DNA of 62,066 bases from Streptomyces sp. MUM 203J (GCF_022414595.1 NZ_JADWYO010000037.1:1-62066), one strand, 5' to 3'. Shown: positions 24,595-33,900, counted from the first letter of the stretch. Translations and numbers: made by a program. The notes: generated from the sequence alone by a model not told the origin.

Positions 24595-25761
24595 TCAGGT
24601 GCTGCTGCCACAGCCGCTTCCGCAGCTGCTCACCGACCCTCCGCCGCCGGAGGCGCACGACGAGCCCCCGCCGCAGGAGGAGCCCCCGCCGCAGGAGGAG
24701 CCTCCGCCGCAGGAGGAACCGCCGGACGCGCACCCCGAGCCGCCGGAGGCCCCCGCGCAGCCGGAGCCGCCCGAGCCTCCGCCCGCGCCGCCGGCGGAGC
24801 AGAAGGCGCCCCCGCCGCCGCAGGAGGTGGCGCAGCCACAGCCGCCCGCCGCGCCCCCGCCCCCGCACCAGTCGGTCGTCGTCGCATGGTGGCTCCTGTG
24901 CACCGAGTCGTCCGGCCCGGTGTGCGGCGCCCGGTGGACGGTGGTGTGGTGCGTGAAGATCAGCGGAAGGCCGCCCCACAGCGCGCTGCCGCCCCGCCTG
25001 GCCTTGACGAGCAGGGCGCGCAGTTCGGGGTCGGGCACGGCGGCGGGCCCGTTCATCGCGACGGCCTGGGCGACCCCCGTGACCTGCCCGGTCCGGAGCC
25101 AGTACTCGCCGAGAGCCTGCTTGCCCGCCGGGCTGACCCGCTCCCCGGGCGTGGCGGAGCACCAGGCGCCGACGAGGAGCGCGGTGATGACGGCGGGCAG
25201 GACGGCGGGCAGCAGGGGGACTCCCGCCGAGTAGTCCTCCTCGTGGGTGGGAGGGAAGATGTCCAGGTACTGCTCCAGCGTGAGGAACAGGGCGAGCACA
25301 CCGCCCAAGGCGGACAGTGCTTGGAGCGCCTGTGCACGGCGCTTCCATACCGCCCTGTCCGAAGGGCGCAGCAGCAGACCGCGCCGCGCCAGTTCCTCTC
25401 CGATGCCCTGTACGGCGGGGCTCCGCATGACGTTGGCGCGGACCCAGGCGAGGGAACCGATGGGCGCGGTGGTGTGGACGTGGAGCAGGGCCGCCTCGAC
25501 GGCGTTGCGGGGGACCGTCGCGCGAACGGCCATGACGCCGGGGGACGCGACGGTCAGCAGGCCGTCGGACTGCATGGCGGCGATCACCGTGTTCGCCACC
25601 TGGGAGGGGCCGCCGCTGAGGAAGGCGGCTTCGAAGAGGTCCCGCACCCGGTGCTGGCCGGGCGGGACCGGGCCGCCCCCGGTCGACCGCCGGGTGCCCA
25701 CGAGCAGCACGCCGGTGAGGCCGAGGAGGACGAGATAGTAGAGGAGCCCTATGACGAACAC
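24595..25761 (-). CDS. TIGR04222-type membrane protein with Cys/Gly-rich C-terminus (putative MNIO substrate)
   Basis: 388 aa. It has an N-terminal membrane helix ('VIGLLYYLVLLGLTGVLLVG'), a cytosolic region with 'AAFLSGGPSQVANTVIAAM', two further membrane helices around residues 155-200, and a ~92-residue tail composed almost wholly of Gly, Ser, Ala and 13 Cys, with a SSCGGG motif repeated. That layout matches the uncharacterised TIGR04222 family. GTG 25761 lies 4 nt after the stop of a DUF692 (MNIO) enzyme and follows an AGAAAG-type site. MNIO enzymes modify Cys in peptides (methanobactin, TglA, bufferins), so the tail is the obvious candidate substrate (inference). The tail DNA is a low-complexity GCC/CCG repeat. 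Confidence 0.85.
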   Translation of the reverse strand: MFVIGLLYYLVLLGLTGVLLVGTRRSTGGGPVPPGQHRVRDLFEAAFLSGGPSQVANTVIAAMQSDGLLTVASPGVMAVRATVPRNAVEAALLHVHTTAPIGSLAWVRANVMRSPAVQGIGEELARRGLLLRPSDRAVWKRRAQALQALSALGGVLALFLTLEQYLDIFPPTHEEDYSAGVPLLPAVLPAVITALLVGAWCSATPGERVSPAGKQALGEYWLRTGQVTGVAQAVAMNGPAAVPDPELRALLVKARRGGSALWGGLPLIFTHHTTVHRAPHTGPDDSVHRSHHATTTDWCGGGGAAGGCGCATSCGGGGAFCSAGGAGGGSGGSGCAGASGGSGCASGGSSCGGGSSCGGGSSCGGGSSCASGGGGSVSSCGSGCGSST

Positions 25762-25765
25762 GTGG

Positions 25766-27070
25766 TCACTTTCTGCGGAGTATCCGGCGGCAAGCGCGGG
25801 TGAGCCTGGCCAGGGCTCCGGGACGGGGCCGGGACCCGCCGGCCTGGCGGAGCCACCACTCGGACAGCCGCGCGCGTTCCGGCGGGCCGAGGAGCGTGCC
25901 GTCGAGCAGCAGGTGCTCGGCGAAGCGCAGGGAGTCACGGCGGTGCCCGCCCGTCAGCGGGGTGCGGCGCGCGTAGGCGAGGTACAGGGGGCGGTAGCGG
26001 TCACCGAGCAGGGCGGGCAGCTCCGGGGTCACCTTGGCCACGACCTTGCAGCGTTTGACGGTGAGGAGCCTCGCCTGGAGGCGGACGCGCTCCGCGTCGA
26101 AGCCCACGGGGACGGGGCCGCCCGCGACCAGGGCGGACAGCAGTCCCTCCTGCTGGTGCGCGAGGGCCTCGCGGCCGTCGGCGGCCACGGGGCGGTGGCG
26201 CGGCTCGACGGACGGGCCTGCTCCCTCCGGGACCTCCCGGCTCGGGCGTCCGTCTGCCACCACGCGGCGGATCGAGGCCAGTTCGGCGGCGAGTTCGTCC
26301 GCTGGAGGAAACGATTCGTCCCGCTCCAGCAGCACGCCCGGAGGCGTCATGCGGGCGCACAGGCCCGCCAGCACGTCAAGCACGGCGGAGGGGACGGGGT
26401 GGGCGTGGCTGTCGTGCCAGACGCCGTCCTCCAGGACGCCTCCCGCCACGTGCACATAGGCGAGTGCGTCACGCGGCAGCGCCGCGAGCGTCTTCGCCGG
26501 GTCCTCGCCACGGTTGACGTGGTTGGTGTGGAGATTGGCGACGTCGATCAGCAGCCGGACCCCGGTGCGCTCCACGAGTTCGGTCAGGAACTCGGCCTCG
26601 GTGAAGTCCTCGTCGGGCCAGGAGAAGAGGCCCGCGATGTTCTCCAGCGCCAGGGGGACGGGAAGGGCCTCCTGCGCGATGTGCACGTTCTCGCACAGGA
26701 CGTCCAGCGCCGTGCGGGTCCGGGGCACCGGCAGCAGATGGCCTGCCTCCAGACGCGGGGCGCCGGGCCGTCCGCCGCCCGCGGAGACGAACGCGATGTG
26801 CTCCGTGACCAGGGGGGAACCGAGGGCTTGCGCACAGGCGGACAGTGCGGCGAGGCGTGCCGGGTCCGGGCGTTCCGCGCCGCCCAGCCCCAGGGAGACG
26901 CCGTGCGGGACGACGGTCACCCCTCGGCCGCGGAGCCGGACGAGTGAGGGAGGAAGGTGTGAGGGGCAGATGTTCTCCGCGACCACCTCCACCCAGTCCA
27001 CGCCGTCGAGTTCTTCGACGGTACGGGCGATCTCCGGCCGCCAGCCCATGCCCAGGCCGAGTCGGTGCAT
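25766..27070 (-). CDS. MNIO family (DUF692) multinuclear iron oxidative enzyme with fused C-terminal domain
   Basis: 434 aa. Residues ~1-270 are a DUF692 TIM barrel: 'GLGMGWRPEIA', 'VEVVAENIC', 'VPHGVSLGLGG', 'VTEHIAFVSAGG', 'LALENIAGLF', 'LIDVANLHTNHVNRG', 'YVHVAGG' and 'HDSHAHPV', which carry the His/Glu/Asp/Asn iron ligands. Residues ~300-430 are a separate helical domain ('LAHQQEGLLSALVAG', 'RLLTVKRCKVVAKVTPELPALLG') that resembles the partner-binding domains found beside other MNIOs. This suggests enzyme and substrate-recognition protein are fused. It is immediately upstream of the Cys-rich TIGR04222 protein. Expected chemistry is O2-dependent oxidation of Cys residues; the product is unknown. 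Confidence 0.88.
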   Translation of the reverse strand: MHRLGLGMGWRPEIARTVEELDGVDWVEVVAENICPSHLPPSLVRLRGRGVTVVPHGVSLGLGGAERPDPARLAALSACAQALGSPLVTEHIAFVSAGGGRPGAPRLEAGHLLPVPRTRTALDVLCENVHIAQEALPVPLALENIAGLFSWPDEDFTEAEFLTELVERTGVRLLIDVANLHTNHVNRGEDPAKTLAALPRDALAYVHVAGGVLEDGVWHDSHAHPVPSAVLDVLAGLCARMTPPGVLLERDESFPPADELAAELASIRRVVADGRPSREVPEGAGPSVEPRHRPVAADGREALAHQQEGLLSALVAGGPVPVGFDAERVRLQARLLTVKRCKVVAKVTPELPALLGDRYRPLYLAYARRTPLTGGHRRDSLRFAEHLLLDGTLLGPPERARLSEWWLRQAGGSRPRPGALARLTRACRRILRRK

Positions 27071-28338
27071 GTGCTCTGTCTCCCCCCAAGGCTGCCGGGT
27101 CCCCGTGGTCCGAGCCGGGCGGGAACCGCTGGTGGTACGTCAGCCTGAACCAGTCGACTGATTGTCACAAACGGATAAGTGCAGGGCCGGGTCTGCCCGT
27201 CCTGGAGGCGTCGAGTGCCTGACGGCCCTGGTACGACGAGGGGCGGCGGCAAGCGGGCGAGGGCCCGCTCGCGGGACGGTGGCCCGGGCCCGCAGAGTCT
27301 GCCCGCGGCTGCCGAGATGCGGACGGACGCCGCCCTCGGCTCAGCCCGCCTCCCGGACGGCATCCTCGATCCGGTCGCGGGGGTGTCCGCTGCGGGGCGA
27401 AGGCCCGTGCCGGGCGCTGAGGGTCTTCTCACGCGGCGCGTGCGGTCCGTCTTCTCGGGCACCGCACACCCCCCAATGATGACTGACTGGTCAGTCATTG
27501 TCGCAGACGGCGCCCTGGAGCGCCAGAAGGAAACGGGTCCGCGTGAATGGCGCAGGCCGGGCCCCGGGGCGTCCGCGTCACGCTGATCCGGCTGAACCCG
27601 AGTCGGAACGTCCACCGGGGTGTGCTCCCAGGCCGCTCACGCGCTGCGCGCGGACGCGGCCGAACTGCTCCGGAACCACGCAGGCATGCCGGTCCGGCGG
27701 CGCGGGCAGACCCGTCCGGACCCGCGGCTGCCCGCGGAGGCACCGGCCGCCGACTGGGACGCAGAGGATGCCCGGGAGGTGACACGGCCGGGCCCGGTGC
27801 GGCGAGCCGGAGGGAACGGCCGGCCCCCGGCCGGGAACGGAGCCGCCCGACGGCCCGGTCCGGCAGGGACGGTCAACCCCCTTCGGAGAGCCCACGGGCG
27901 GGGCGACGCCGCGCGTCGTCAAGCTCGCCGCCGCACCTGTGGACGCGCCGAGGCGGCCGCTGCCGTCCCGCCGTCCCGGTGCGGGCGGCGCCGCTCTCAC
28001 AAGGTGCCGGTGCGCGCGGGCCCGGCGGCTCGGACAGCGGCACCGGCCGGTGCCGACGGTCCGCTCATCCCTGACGGGGTTCATGCCCCGCGCCCGAACA
28101 CCCCCCGGGCAGAGCCGAGGCGGCGGGGGCGCCGAACCTTCCGAGGAGGGGTGGCGCCGTCGGCGGGCCGGATGTGAAAGTGGATCAACGGACGTGTCCG
28201 GGACGGTCACATACGTCTCAACGGGGGAGCGGAGCATGGGGAGTTGTCTGACCGGAGCGGTGATGCGACCCAGGGACCGCGGGGCACTCGGTGCCCGGGC
28301 GTGTGCCGGGAGCCGACCGGGCGCCGGAGGGCGACAGC
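27071..28338. other. Long intergenic region upstream of MNIO and kinase genes
   Basis: About 1.27 kb between divergent genes. Open frames exist on both strands but none shows protein-like composition. The one clear element is the palindrome at 27479-27498. A smaller palindrome, CAGTCGACTG, lies near 27149. Promoters for the MNIO gene (minus) and the kinase (plus) must lie here. Confidence 0.5.
27479..27498. promoter_or_regulatory. Palindromic operator-like site
   Basis: ATGACTGAC-TG-GTCAGTCAT: perfect 9-bp arms around a 2-bp centre, and markedly AT-rich against its surroundings. The TGACTGAC-type half-sites resemble TetR-family operators. No TetR gene is in the window, and the site is ~410 bp from the MNIO start, so the controlled gene is uncertain. 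Confidence 0.45.
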
Positions 28339-30756
28339 ATGCTGGGTGAGCTTCTCGACCGTTCGCCGCGGCGCATCGGCCCGTACCGGATCCTGGCCCG
28401 GCTCGGCGCGGGCGGCATGGGCGAGGTGTACCTGGGTGCCGACACCCGGCCCCACCCGGCCCATGCCGGTCCACGGCTCGTGGCCGTCAAGACCGTGCGG
28501 GCGGAGCTGGTCGGTGACGGTGCCCTGCGCGACCGGTTCCGCCGTGAGATGGAGACGGCGCGTTCGGTCGAAAGCCGCTTCACGGCCCGGCTGCTGGACG
28601 GGGACGCGGACGCGCCGGAGCCCTGGCTGGCCACAGAGTACGTGGCAGGTCCGACCCTGGGCCTCGCGGTGCGCACGGCGGGCCCGCTGCCCGTGGAGAC
28701 GGTGCGCAGCCTCGGTCTCGGTCTCGTACGGGCGCTGCGCGGCATCCATCACGCCCGAGTCCAGCACCGGGATCTGAAACCGGGGAACATCCTGCTCGGC
28801 TCGGACGGCCCCAAGGTCATCGATTTCGGCATCGCCCGCTACTTCGGTGCCAGCACGATGACGGCGACAGGTGCCATGGTCGGTTCGCCCGGCTTCATGT
28901 CGCCGGAGCACGTGCGGGGCGGGCGGCATGTGGTGGCCGCTTCCGACGTCTTCTGCCTGGCGTCGGTGCTGTGTTACGCGGCCACAGGCGAGGGCCCGTT
29001 CGGGGACGGTCCGGTGGCCGGTGTGCTCTACCGGGTCCTCCAGGCCGAAGCGGACCTCACCGGGGTGCCGGACGAGGTGCGGGAGCTGATCGGGGACTGT
29101 CTGCACGCCGACCCCTCGTCCCGGCCCGACACCGTCGCACTGGAGGCCCGGTTCCGCGCGGTGACGGACACGGCGGACGCCTCCGGCGGCGCCGTCGTCT
29201 GGCCCGCCCCGGTGCAGGCCCTGGTGGCCGCGGACGAGGCCGAGCTGGGTGGGGTCGTCGCGGCCGCCGGTCCGCTCGCCGAACCCGTACCGACGATGCC
29301 GGGCGCCGCCCCGGTCCACAGCGCGGACACGGTCACCGGCGCGCCTCCGCGCCCCGCCGCCCCGCCGCCCGGCCCGCGACCGGGCCGTCTGCGCGGCCGT
29401 ACCCTCGTCGCCTTGGCGGTGGCGGGGTTCACCGTCGGCGTGCTCGGCGCGTTCGGGCTGAAGGCGCTCCGGGAGGACGGCGGAGACCGCGGCCGGGAAG
29501 CCTCCGGCGCGCCGTCCGGTTCCCCGTCGCCCCCGGCACCGGACGTCCTGTCGCAGACCGGCGTCGACCGGCACGGTGTCGAACGGAGCCGGTACTTCCC
29601 CGTCGCCCCGGCCGCCCGCCCGGACGGCTGGAAGCCCTGGACGGAGAGACTGGAAGGACGGCCCTGGAGCTGCGCGCTGAACAGCGAACTACTGGTGTGC
29701 CGGACCTACGACGGCGGGCTGGAGGCGGTCCGCGCCTCCGACGGGAAACCGCTGTGGAAGGCCGCCTCGCCCGCCCCCGGCGAGGAGCCCTACCAGGGCC
29801 GGTGGGGCGTCGTCATCCCGGGGCGCGGCAGCAATCCCCTGATCCACGGCGACACGGTCGTCTCCTCCGAGGGCGGGACGGTGCGCGGCAGGTCCGCCCG
29901 GGACGGCACGGTCCGCTGGGAACACCCCACCGGAGCCGGGGAGGAGACGGACCACTCCAGGGACGCCCTGCTGGGGGACGGGGTCGCGTTCTTCACCCTG
30001 GCGCACGGGGCCACGACCGTGCTGGCCTTCGACGCCGTCACGGGGAAGCAGCTCTGGAACGAGGAGCTGACCTCATACGACGTGCCGATGGCCGGGTACG
30101 GGGCACAGGGCGCCGAGCTGTTCGCGGAGGGCAGGATCATCGTCAGAACGGACAGCGGCCTGACGGGCTTCGAGGCGCGGAGCGGGAAGGCGACCGCGGT
30201 GGACGTGCCGAACGGAGGCTACTGCGGCGCCATGCGCGCGCACGGCGGTCAGATCTACTGCGACATCGCGGGGCGGGACCCCGTGATCCTGGACGCGGTG
30301 ACGCTGCGGCAGGTCCCCCCCGCCGCGCCGGGATCCGGAACCGGGAAGATCGGGGCGGAGGATGTGATTCCGGCTGGCGGGACCTCGTACAAGGCGAGTG
30401 TGAACTTCCGGCGCGGCCGCTTCGAACTCGTCGACCTCACGCCGGGCAGGGAGGACCGGGCGCCGCGTGGTGTCGACATCACCGCCGGGACGGCGGACGT
30501 CAGCACGGAACCGGTGATCGTCGGCTCCACGGCGCTGCTCGCCGACAACCGCCACCTCTACACGCTGCCGTTGAGCGGCGGCGAGGGGAAACGCCACGAG
30601 ATCGAGGGCGCGCCCGGCAACGAGGAGACCGGCGGACGGGACGGCGGACCGCTCGACGCCCCGCGGTCGTGGAAGCCCGAGGTGATCTCCCTCGGCGGCG
30701 CCCTCTACATCGCCTTCCACGACGGAACCGTCCGTTCCATGGAGCTCCCCGGCTGA
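28339..30756 (+). CDS. Receptor-type Ser/Thr protein kinase with PQQ-like ectodomain
   Basis: 805 aa. The kinase domain spans ~15-275: P-loop 'LGAGGMGEVY', catalytic Lys K51, 'HRDLKPGN' (H143, D145), 'DFG' at 162 and the activation segment 'ATGAMVGSPGFMSPEH'. A Pro-rich juxtamembrane linker precedes one membrane helix ('LVALAVAGFTVGVLGAFGL', ~355-375). The extracellular ~400 residues repeat 'DGKPLWKA', 'DGTVRWEHPT' and 'TGKQLWNE' motifs of a PQQ-type beta-propeller, likely a ligand sensor. ATG 28339 was chosen over the upstream ATG 28291 because it has a GGAGGG box and begins at family similarity. A paralogous kinase follows 61 nt downstream. Confidence 0.93.
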   Translation: MLGELLDRSPRRIGPYRILARLGAGGMGEVYLGADTRPHPAHAGPRLVAVKTVRAELVGDGALRDRFRREMETARSVESRFTARLLDGDADAPEPWLATEYVAGPTLGLAVRTAGPLPVETVRSLGLGLVRALRGIHHARVQHRDLKPGNILLGSDGPKVIDFGIARYFGASTMTATGAMVGSPGFMSPEHVRGGRHVVAASDVFCLASVLCYAATGEGPFGDGPVAGVLYRVLQAEADLTGVPDEVRELIGDCLHADPSSRPDTVALEARFRAVTDTADASGGAVVWPAPVQALVAADEAELGGVVAAAGPLAEPVPTMPGAAPVHSADTVTGAPPRPAAPPPGPRPGRLRGRTLVALAVAGFTVGVLGAFGLKALREDGGDRGREASGAPSGSPSPPAPDVLSQTGVDRHGVERSRYFPVAPAARPDGWKPWTERLEGRPWSCALNSELLVCRTYDGGLEAVRASDGKPLWKAASPAPGEEPYQGRWGVVIPGRGSNPLIHGDTVVSSEGGTVRGRSARDGTVRWEHPTGAGEETDHSRDALLGDGVAFFTLAHGATTVLAFDAVTGKQLWNEELTSYDVPMAGYGAQGAELFAEGRIIVRTDSGLTGFEARSGKATAVDVPNGGYCGAMRAHGGQIYCDIAGRDPVILDAVTLRQVPPAAPGSGTGKIGAEDVIPAGGTSYKASVNFRRGRFELVDLTPGREDRAPRGVDITAGTADVSTEPVIVGSTALLADNRHLYTLPLSGGEGKRHEIEGAPGNEETGGRDGGPLDAPRSWKPEVISLGGALYIAFHDGTVRSMELPG

Positions 30757-30817
30757 CGCCCCGCCTCGTCCGTGTGGAACGACACCCCTGACCGACAACC
30801 GACTTGGAGCTACCGAC

Positions 30818-33130
30818 GTGCTGCGCCCGCTCGACGCCGACGCTCCCCGCACCATCGGGCCCTACCGGCTGCTCGCCGCTCTCGGATCCGGCGGTATGGG
30901 CAGTGTGCACCTCGCCGTTCCGCACGGTGGCGGCCCCGACGACCTGGTCGCGCTGAAGACCGTCCGCCCGGACCTGGAGCTGGAAGGCGACTTCAGGCTC
31001 CGGTTCCGGCGCGAGGCGGAGGCGGCGCGGGCCGTGCGTGGCCCGTACGTCTCGGCCCTCGTCGACGCCGACCCGGAGGCCCCGAGTCCCTGGCTGGCCA
31101 CCCGGTACGTCGCCGGGCCCTCGCTCGACGAGGCGGTGAGCCGCCATGGACCGCTGCCCGCTCCCGTCGTGCGGGAACTCGGCGCGGCGCTCGCCCGCGG
31201 ACTGGCCGCCGTGCACGGCGCGCGGCTCGTGCACCGGGATCTGAAGCCGGGGAACGTCGTCCTCGGTACCGGGGGCCCGCGGCTGATCGACTTCGGCATC
31301 GCCCAGGCGTACGACGCGACGGCGCTCACCGCGACCGGCATCATGGTCGGCTCACCCGGCTTCATGTCGCCCGAGCACATCGCGGGCAACCGGTCGGTGA
31401 CCACCGCGTCCGACGTGTTCTGTCTCGGCGCCGTCCTCTGCTTCGCGGCCACGGGACACGGCCCGTTCGAGGACACCGAACTCGCCGCGATCGTCCACCG
31501 CATCGCCCGGGGGCAGGCCGATCTGACCCGCGTGCCGGCGGAGCTGCGGGACGTCGTGGCCGCCTGCCTGCGGCAGGACCCGGGCGGCAGGCCGACGACC
31601 GGCGAACTGGTCCGCGTGCTCGATCCGGCGTCCGCCGCGGCCCGCCCCGGGGCGGCTGCGGCGCACCGCACGGGTCCCTTTCCCTGGCCGGACGGCGTGG
31701 GTGACCTGATCGGCGCGTACCAGGCCGCCGCCGGGAGAGCGCTGGCGGCACCCCCGGCACGCCCCGTGCCCCCACGCCCGCCCGGGCCCCCCGCGACACC
31801 CGCCTCCGCCGCGGCTGTCGCGCGTACGGGAGCCCGGCGGCGCTGGGCCGTCGGCGCGGGCCTCGCGGTGGTGCTGGCCGGTGCGCTGACGGCCGTCCTG
31901 GTGAACCTTCCGGACGGAGAGCGGCGGACGCCGTCGGAGGCCGGAGGGAAGACGGGGGAGACCCCGGTTCGGGAGGAGGGCCGGGCACGGGAGGAGAGCC
32001 CCGCACGCACCGGAACGCCCTCCGCTCCCGCGGTCTCCAGTGACATGGGCGACTTCGGGCCGGACGCGCTGGACCGTACGCGCCAGCCCGAGGGCTGGCG
32101 TCCGTGGGCCGCCTCCTTCGACGTCCCCGGCGAGGCACAGGACTGCGCGCTCAGCGGTGCGGTGTTCGTCTGCCGCCTGTGGGACGAGGGCGGGAAGCGG
32201 ATGCGGCTGGAGGCGCGGAACGCCGCCGACGGCACGCACCTGTGGCGCTATCCCGCCGAGGACGCGGCGGCCGGGAGGGGCGGCGCGCGCAGCTTCGACC
32301 TGGACGCCCGGCAGGTCTACGTCGGCTCGTCCGACGAGGCGGGTTTCGACGTGCTGGACCTCGACGACGGGAGGCAGGTCGGCAGACTGCCCGGGCGGAT
32401 CGGATACAGGCCGGAGGTCGCCCGGGTCCACGCCGGACGGGTCTTCACCTCGTACGCGGGAGAGGGCGGGCCGGGAACCGCGATCAACATGCTCTTCCGC
32501 GCGTACGCGGTCGAGGGCGGCGCACAGCAGTGGGAACGGGTGATCCCCATGGCCTACCCGCAGCAACTGGATGTCGCGGGCGGTCGGGTCCGGGTGCCCG
32601 GCCCGGCCGAGACGCTGGTCCTCGATCCGGAGACCGGGAAGACCGTGGCGAGGACCCCGTCGTACTGCGACCTGCCGCCCCGGGGTGCCCTCTACCTGTC
32701 CTGCGGATCCGGGGGGATATGGGACGCGCGGACCCTGGAGGAGGTGAGCGGTGTACGGGTGGGCGCGCCGCAGGCCGTGAGCCGCGACGGGCTGTTCTTC
32801 GTCGAGGGCACCGGCCTGCGGAAGGGTTCCCCGTACCTCCGGGCACTCCACGCGCGCACCGGACGCGAGCAGTGGGCCGTCACCTGGAGCCGCGGGGACC
32901 GGGTGGGGGCGGCGGGTGACCGGTTCGTGATGTTCGGCGCGGGCACCCTGCGTACCTTCGCACTCGCCGACGGGACCCCCGGCCCGGATGTCTCCACCTT
33001 CCAGGACTGGCCGCGTGAGGGCGGATCCCCTACCGCCCCCCGCGCCCGGCCGGGCACCGCGCTCGTGTCCGGCCGTTCCTTCTTCCTGACCTTCGAAGAC
33101 GGCACGATTCTCTCGGCCTCGGTCCCCTGA
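30818..33130 (+). CDS. Receptor-type Ser/Thr protein kinase with PQQ-like ectodomain (paralogue)
   Basis: 770 aa with the same architecture as its neighbour. The kinase motifs are 'LGSGGMGSVH', 'VALKTVRPD', 'HRDLKPGNVV', 'IDFGIAQ' and 'MVGSPGFMSPEHIAG'. A membrane helix lies at about residues 345-367 ('WAVGAGLAVVLAGALTAVLV'). The extracellular propeller-like region has 'DGTHLWRYP', 'EGGAQQWERV' and 'TGREQQWAV'-like blades (the last reads 'TGREQWAV'). GTG 30818 has a GGAG box. The kinase halves are clearly similar while the ectodomains have diverged, so the pair probably arose by tandem duplication and senses different signals. Confidence 0.92.
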   Translation: MLRPLDADAPRTIGPYRLLAALGSGGMGSVHLAVPHGGGPDDLVALKTVRPDLELEGDFRLRFRREAEAARAVRGPYVSALVDADPEAPSPWLATRYVAGPSLDEAVSRHGPLPAPVVRELGAALARGLAAVHGARLVHRDLKPGNVVLGTGGPRLIDFGIAQAYDATALTATGIMVGSPGFMSPEHIAGNRSVTTASDVFCLGAVLCFAATGHGPFEDTELAAIVHRIARGQADLTRVPAELRDVVAACLRQDPGGRPTTGELVRVLDPASAAARPGAAAAHRTGPFPWPDGVGDLIGAYQAAAGRALAAPPARPVPPRPPGPPATPASAAAVARTGARRRWAVGAGLAVVLAGALTAVLVNLPDGERRTPSEAGGKTGETPVREEGRAREESPARTGTPSAPAVSSDMGDFGPDALDRTRQPEGWRPWAASFDVPGEAQDCALSGAVFVCRLWDEGGKRMRLEARNAADGTHLWRYPAEDAAAGRGGARSFDLDARQVYVGSSDEAGFDVLDLDDGRQVGRLPGRIGYRPEVARVHAGRVFTSYAGEGGPGTAINMLFRAYAVEGGAQQWERVIPMAYPQQLDVAGGRVRVPGPAETLVLDPETGKTVARTPSYCDLPPRGALYLSCGSGGIWDARTLEEVSGVRVGAPQAVSRDGLFFVEGTGLRKGSPYLRALHARTGREQWAVTWSRGDRVGAAGDRFVMFGAGTLRTFALADGTPGPDVSTFQDWPREGGSPTAPRARPGTALVSGRSFFLTFEDGTILSASVP

Positions 33131-33900
33131 CGTCCGGTCGCGTCCGGTTCGCCACCGGGCCGGTACCGGCCCGGACACCGCGCCCGGTCCGCCTCCCGCG
33201 GTCGCGCCGGGGCACACGGGTACGGCCGCCGGGCGCGTCCGCGCGGACCGTGCGCCGGACGACGCGGGGCGGGGAAGACGTCGGGCCGACGGCCAGGAGG
33301 GAGGTGCGAGGGGTGCGAGCCGCCCCTCACGCCCGACGGCTCCGCGCCCTGCCTGACGGAGAGGTGCGGCTCCGGCCGTCCCGTCCGCCGCCCTGCCGAC
33401 CCGCGCCGTACGCGGCCCTGCCGGGCCGTCCACCGCCGGGGAGACGGAGCCCGGGTCGCCGGGCGGCTGTGCGCCCGTCGTTCTCGGACGGCAGGCGGCA
33501 CGCGCGCGGGCGATCAGCCGTGACGTGCCCGGCCCGGGAGTCGTCGGTTCAAGCCCGGTGACGGGATGCCGCCGCGCACCGCCGGGGCCTGCGACGCCGC
33601 CGACCGGTCGACCCCCTCCCCGGGGCCGCGGCGGCGGTACGGGTCGGCCGCACGCCCGGGAACCGTCCGGAGCTGCACCAGGCGCTGACCCGGCACACGG
33701 AGGACCGTCTCGGGGACGGCGTGGTGATGTTCGTGGCCGGCCGGCCCGGCTCGTCCGCCGTGGGGCGGCGCGCCGCCCCACGGCGGACGAGCACCGTTCG
33801 CCCTCCGGGGCCCCGCGTCGGTAGATTGGCAGCCAGGGCACGGGGCCGCAGATCCAGCCACGGCCGTGCGCCGGTTACCAGCCTCGCAGGCGAGGAAGAC
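33131..33900. other. Intergenic region with a very strong palindrome
   Basis: About 770 bp with no convincing gene. Frames are open by GC content only. The notable element is the perfect 44-bp palindrome at 33749-33792. The promoter of the symporter/phosphatase fusion probably lies between it and 33900. Confidence 0.5.
33749..33792. repeat. Perfect 44-bp palindrome (22-bp arms, no loop)
   Basis: Every base from 33749 to 33770 pairs with its mirror at 33771-33792; the centre is GGCGCGCC. As RNA it would form an exceptionally stable hairpin (terminator or processing signal); as DNA it could extrude as a cruciform or bind a dimeric protein. It lies ~620 bp after kinase 2 and 108 bp before the symporter fusion start. 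Confidence 0.85.

Noticed and set aside
24620..24740. Short tandem repeats considered as a CRISPR or minisatellite
   Set aside because: They encode the in-frame SSCGGG repeats of the TIGR04222 protein; no spacers.
26917..27615. Possible regulator gene on the minus strand covering the palindrome at 27479
   Set aside because: The translation is Arg/Pro-rich without a helix-turn-helix, and it overlaps the MNIO start region out of frame.
33525..33560. tRNA-like GGTTCAA sequence near 33545
   Set aside because: Flanking bases do not form a T-arm stem and no anticodon or acceptor stem can be built.
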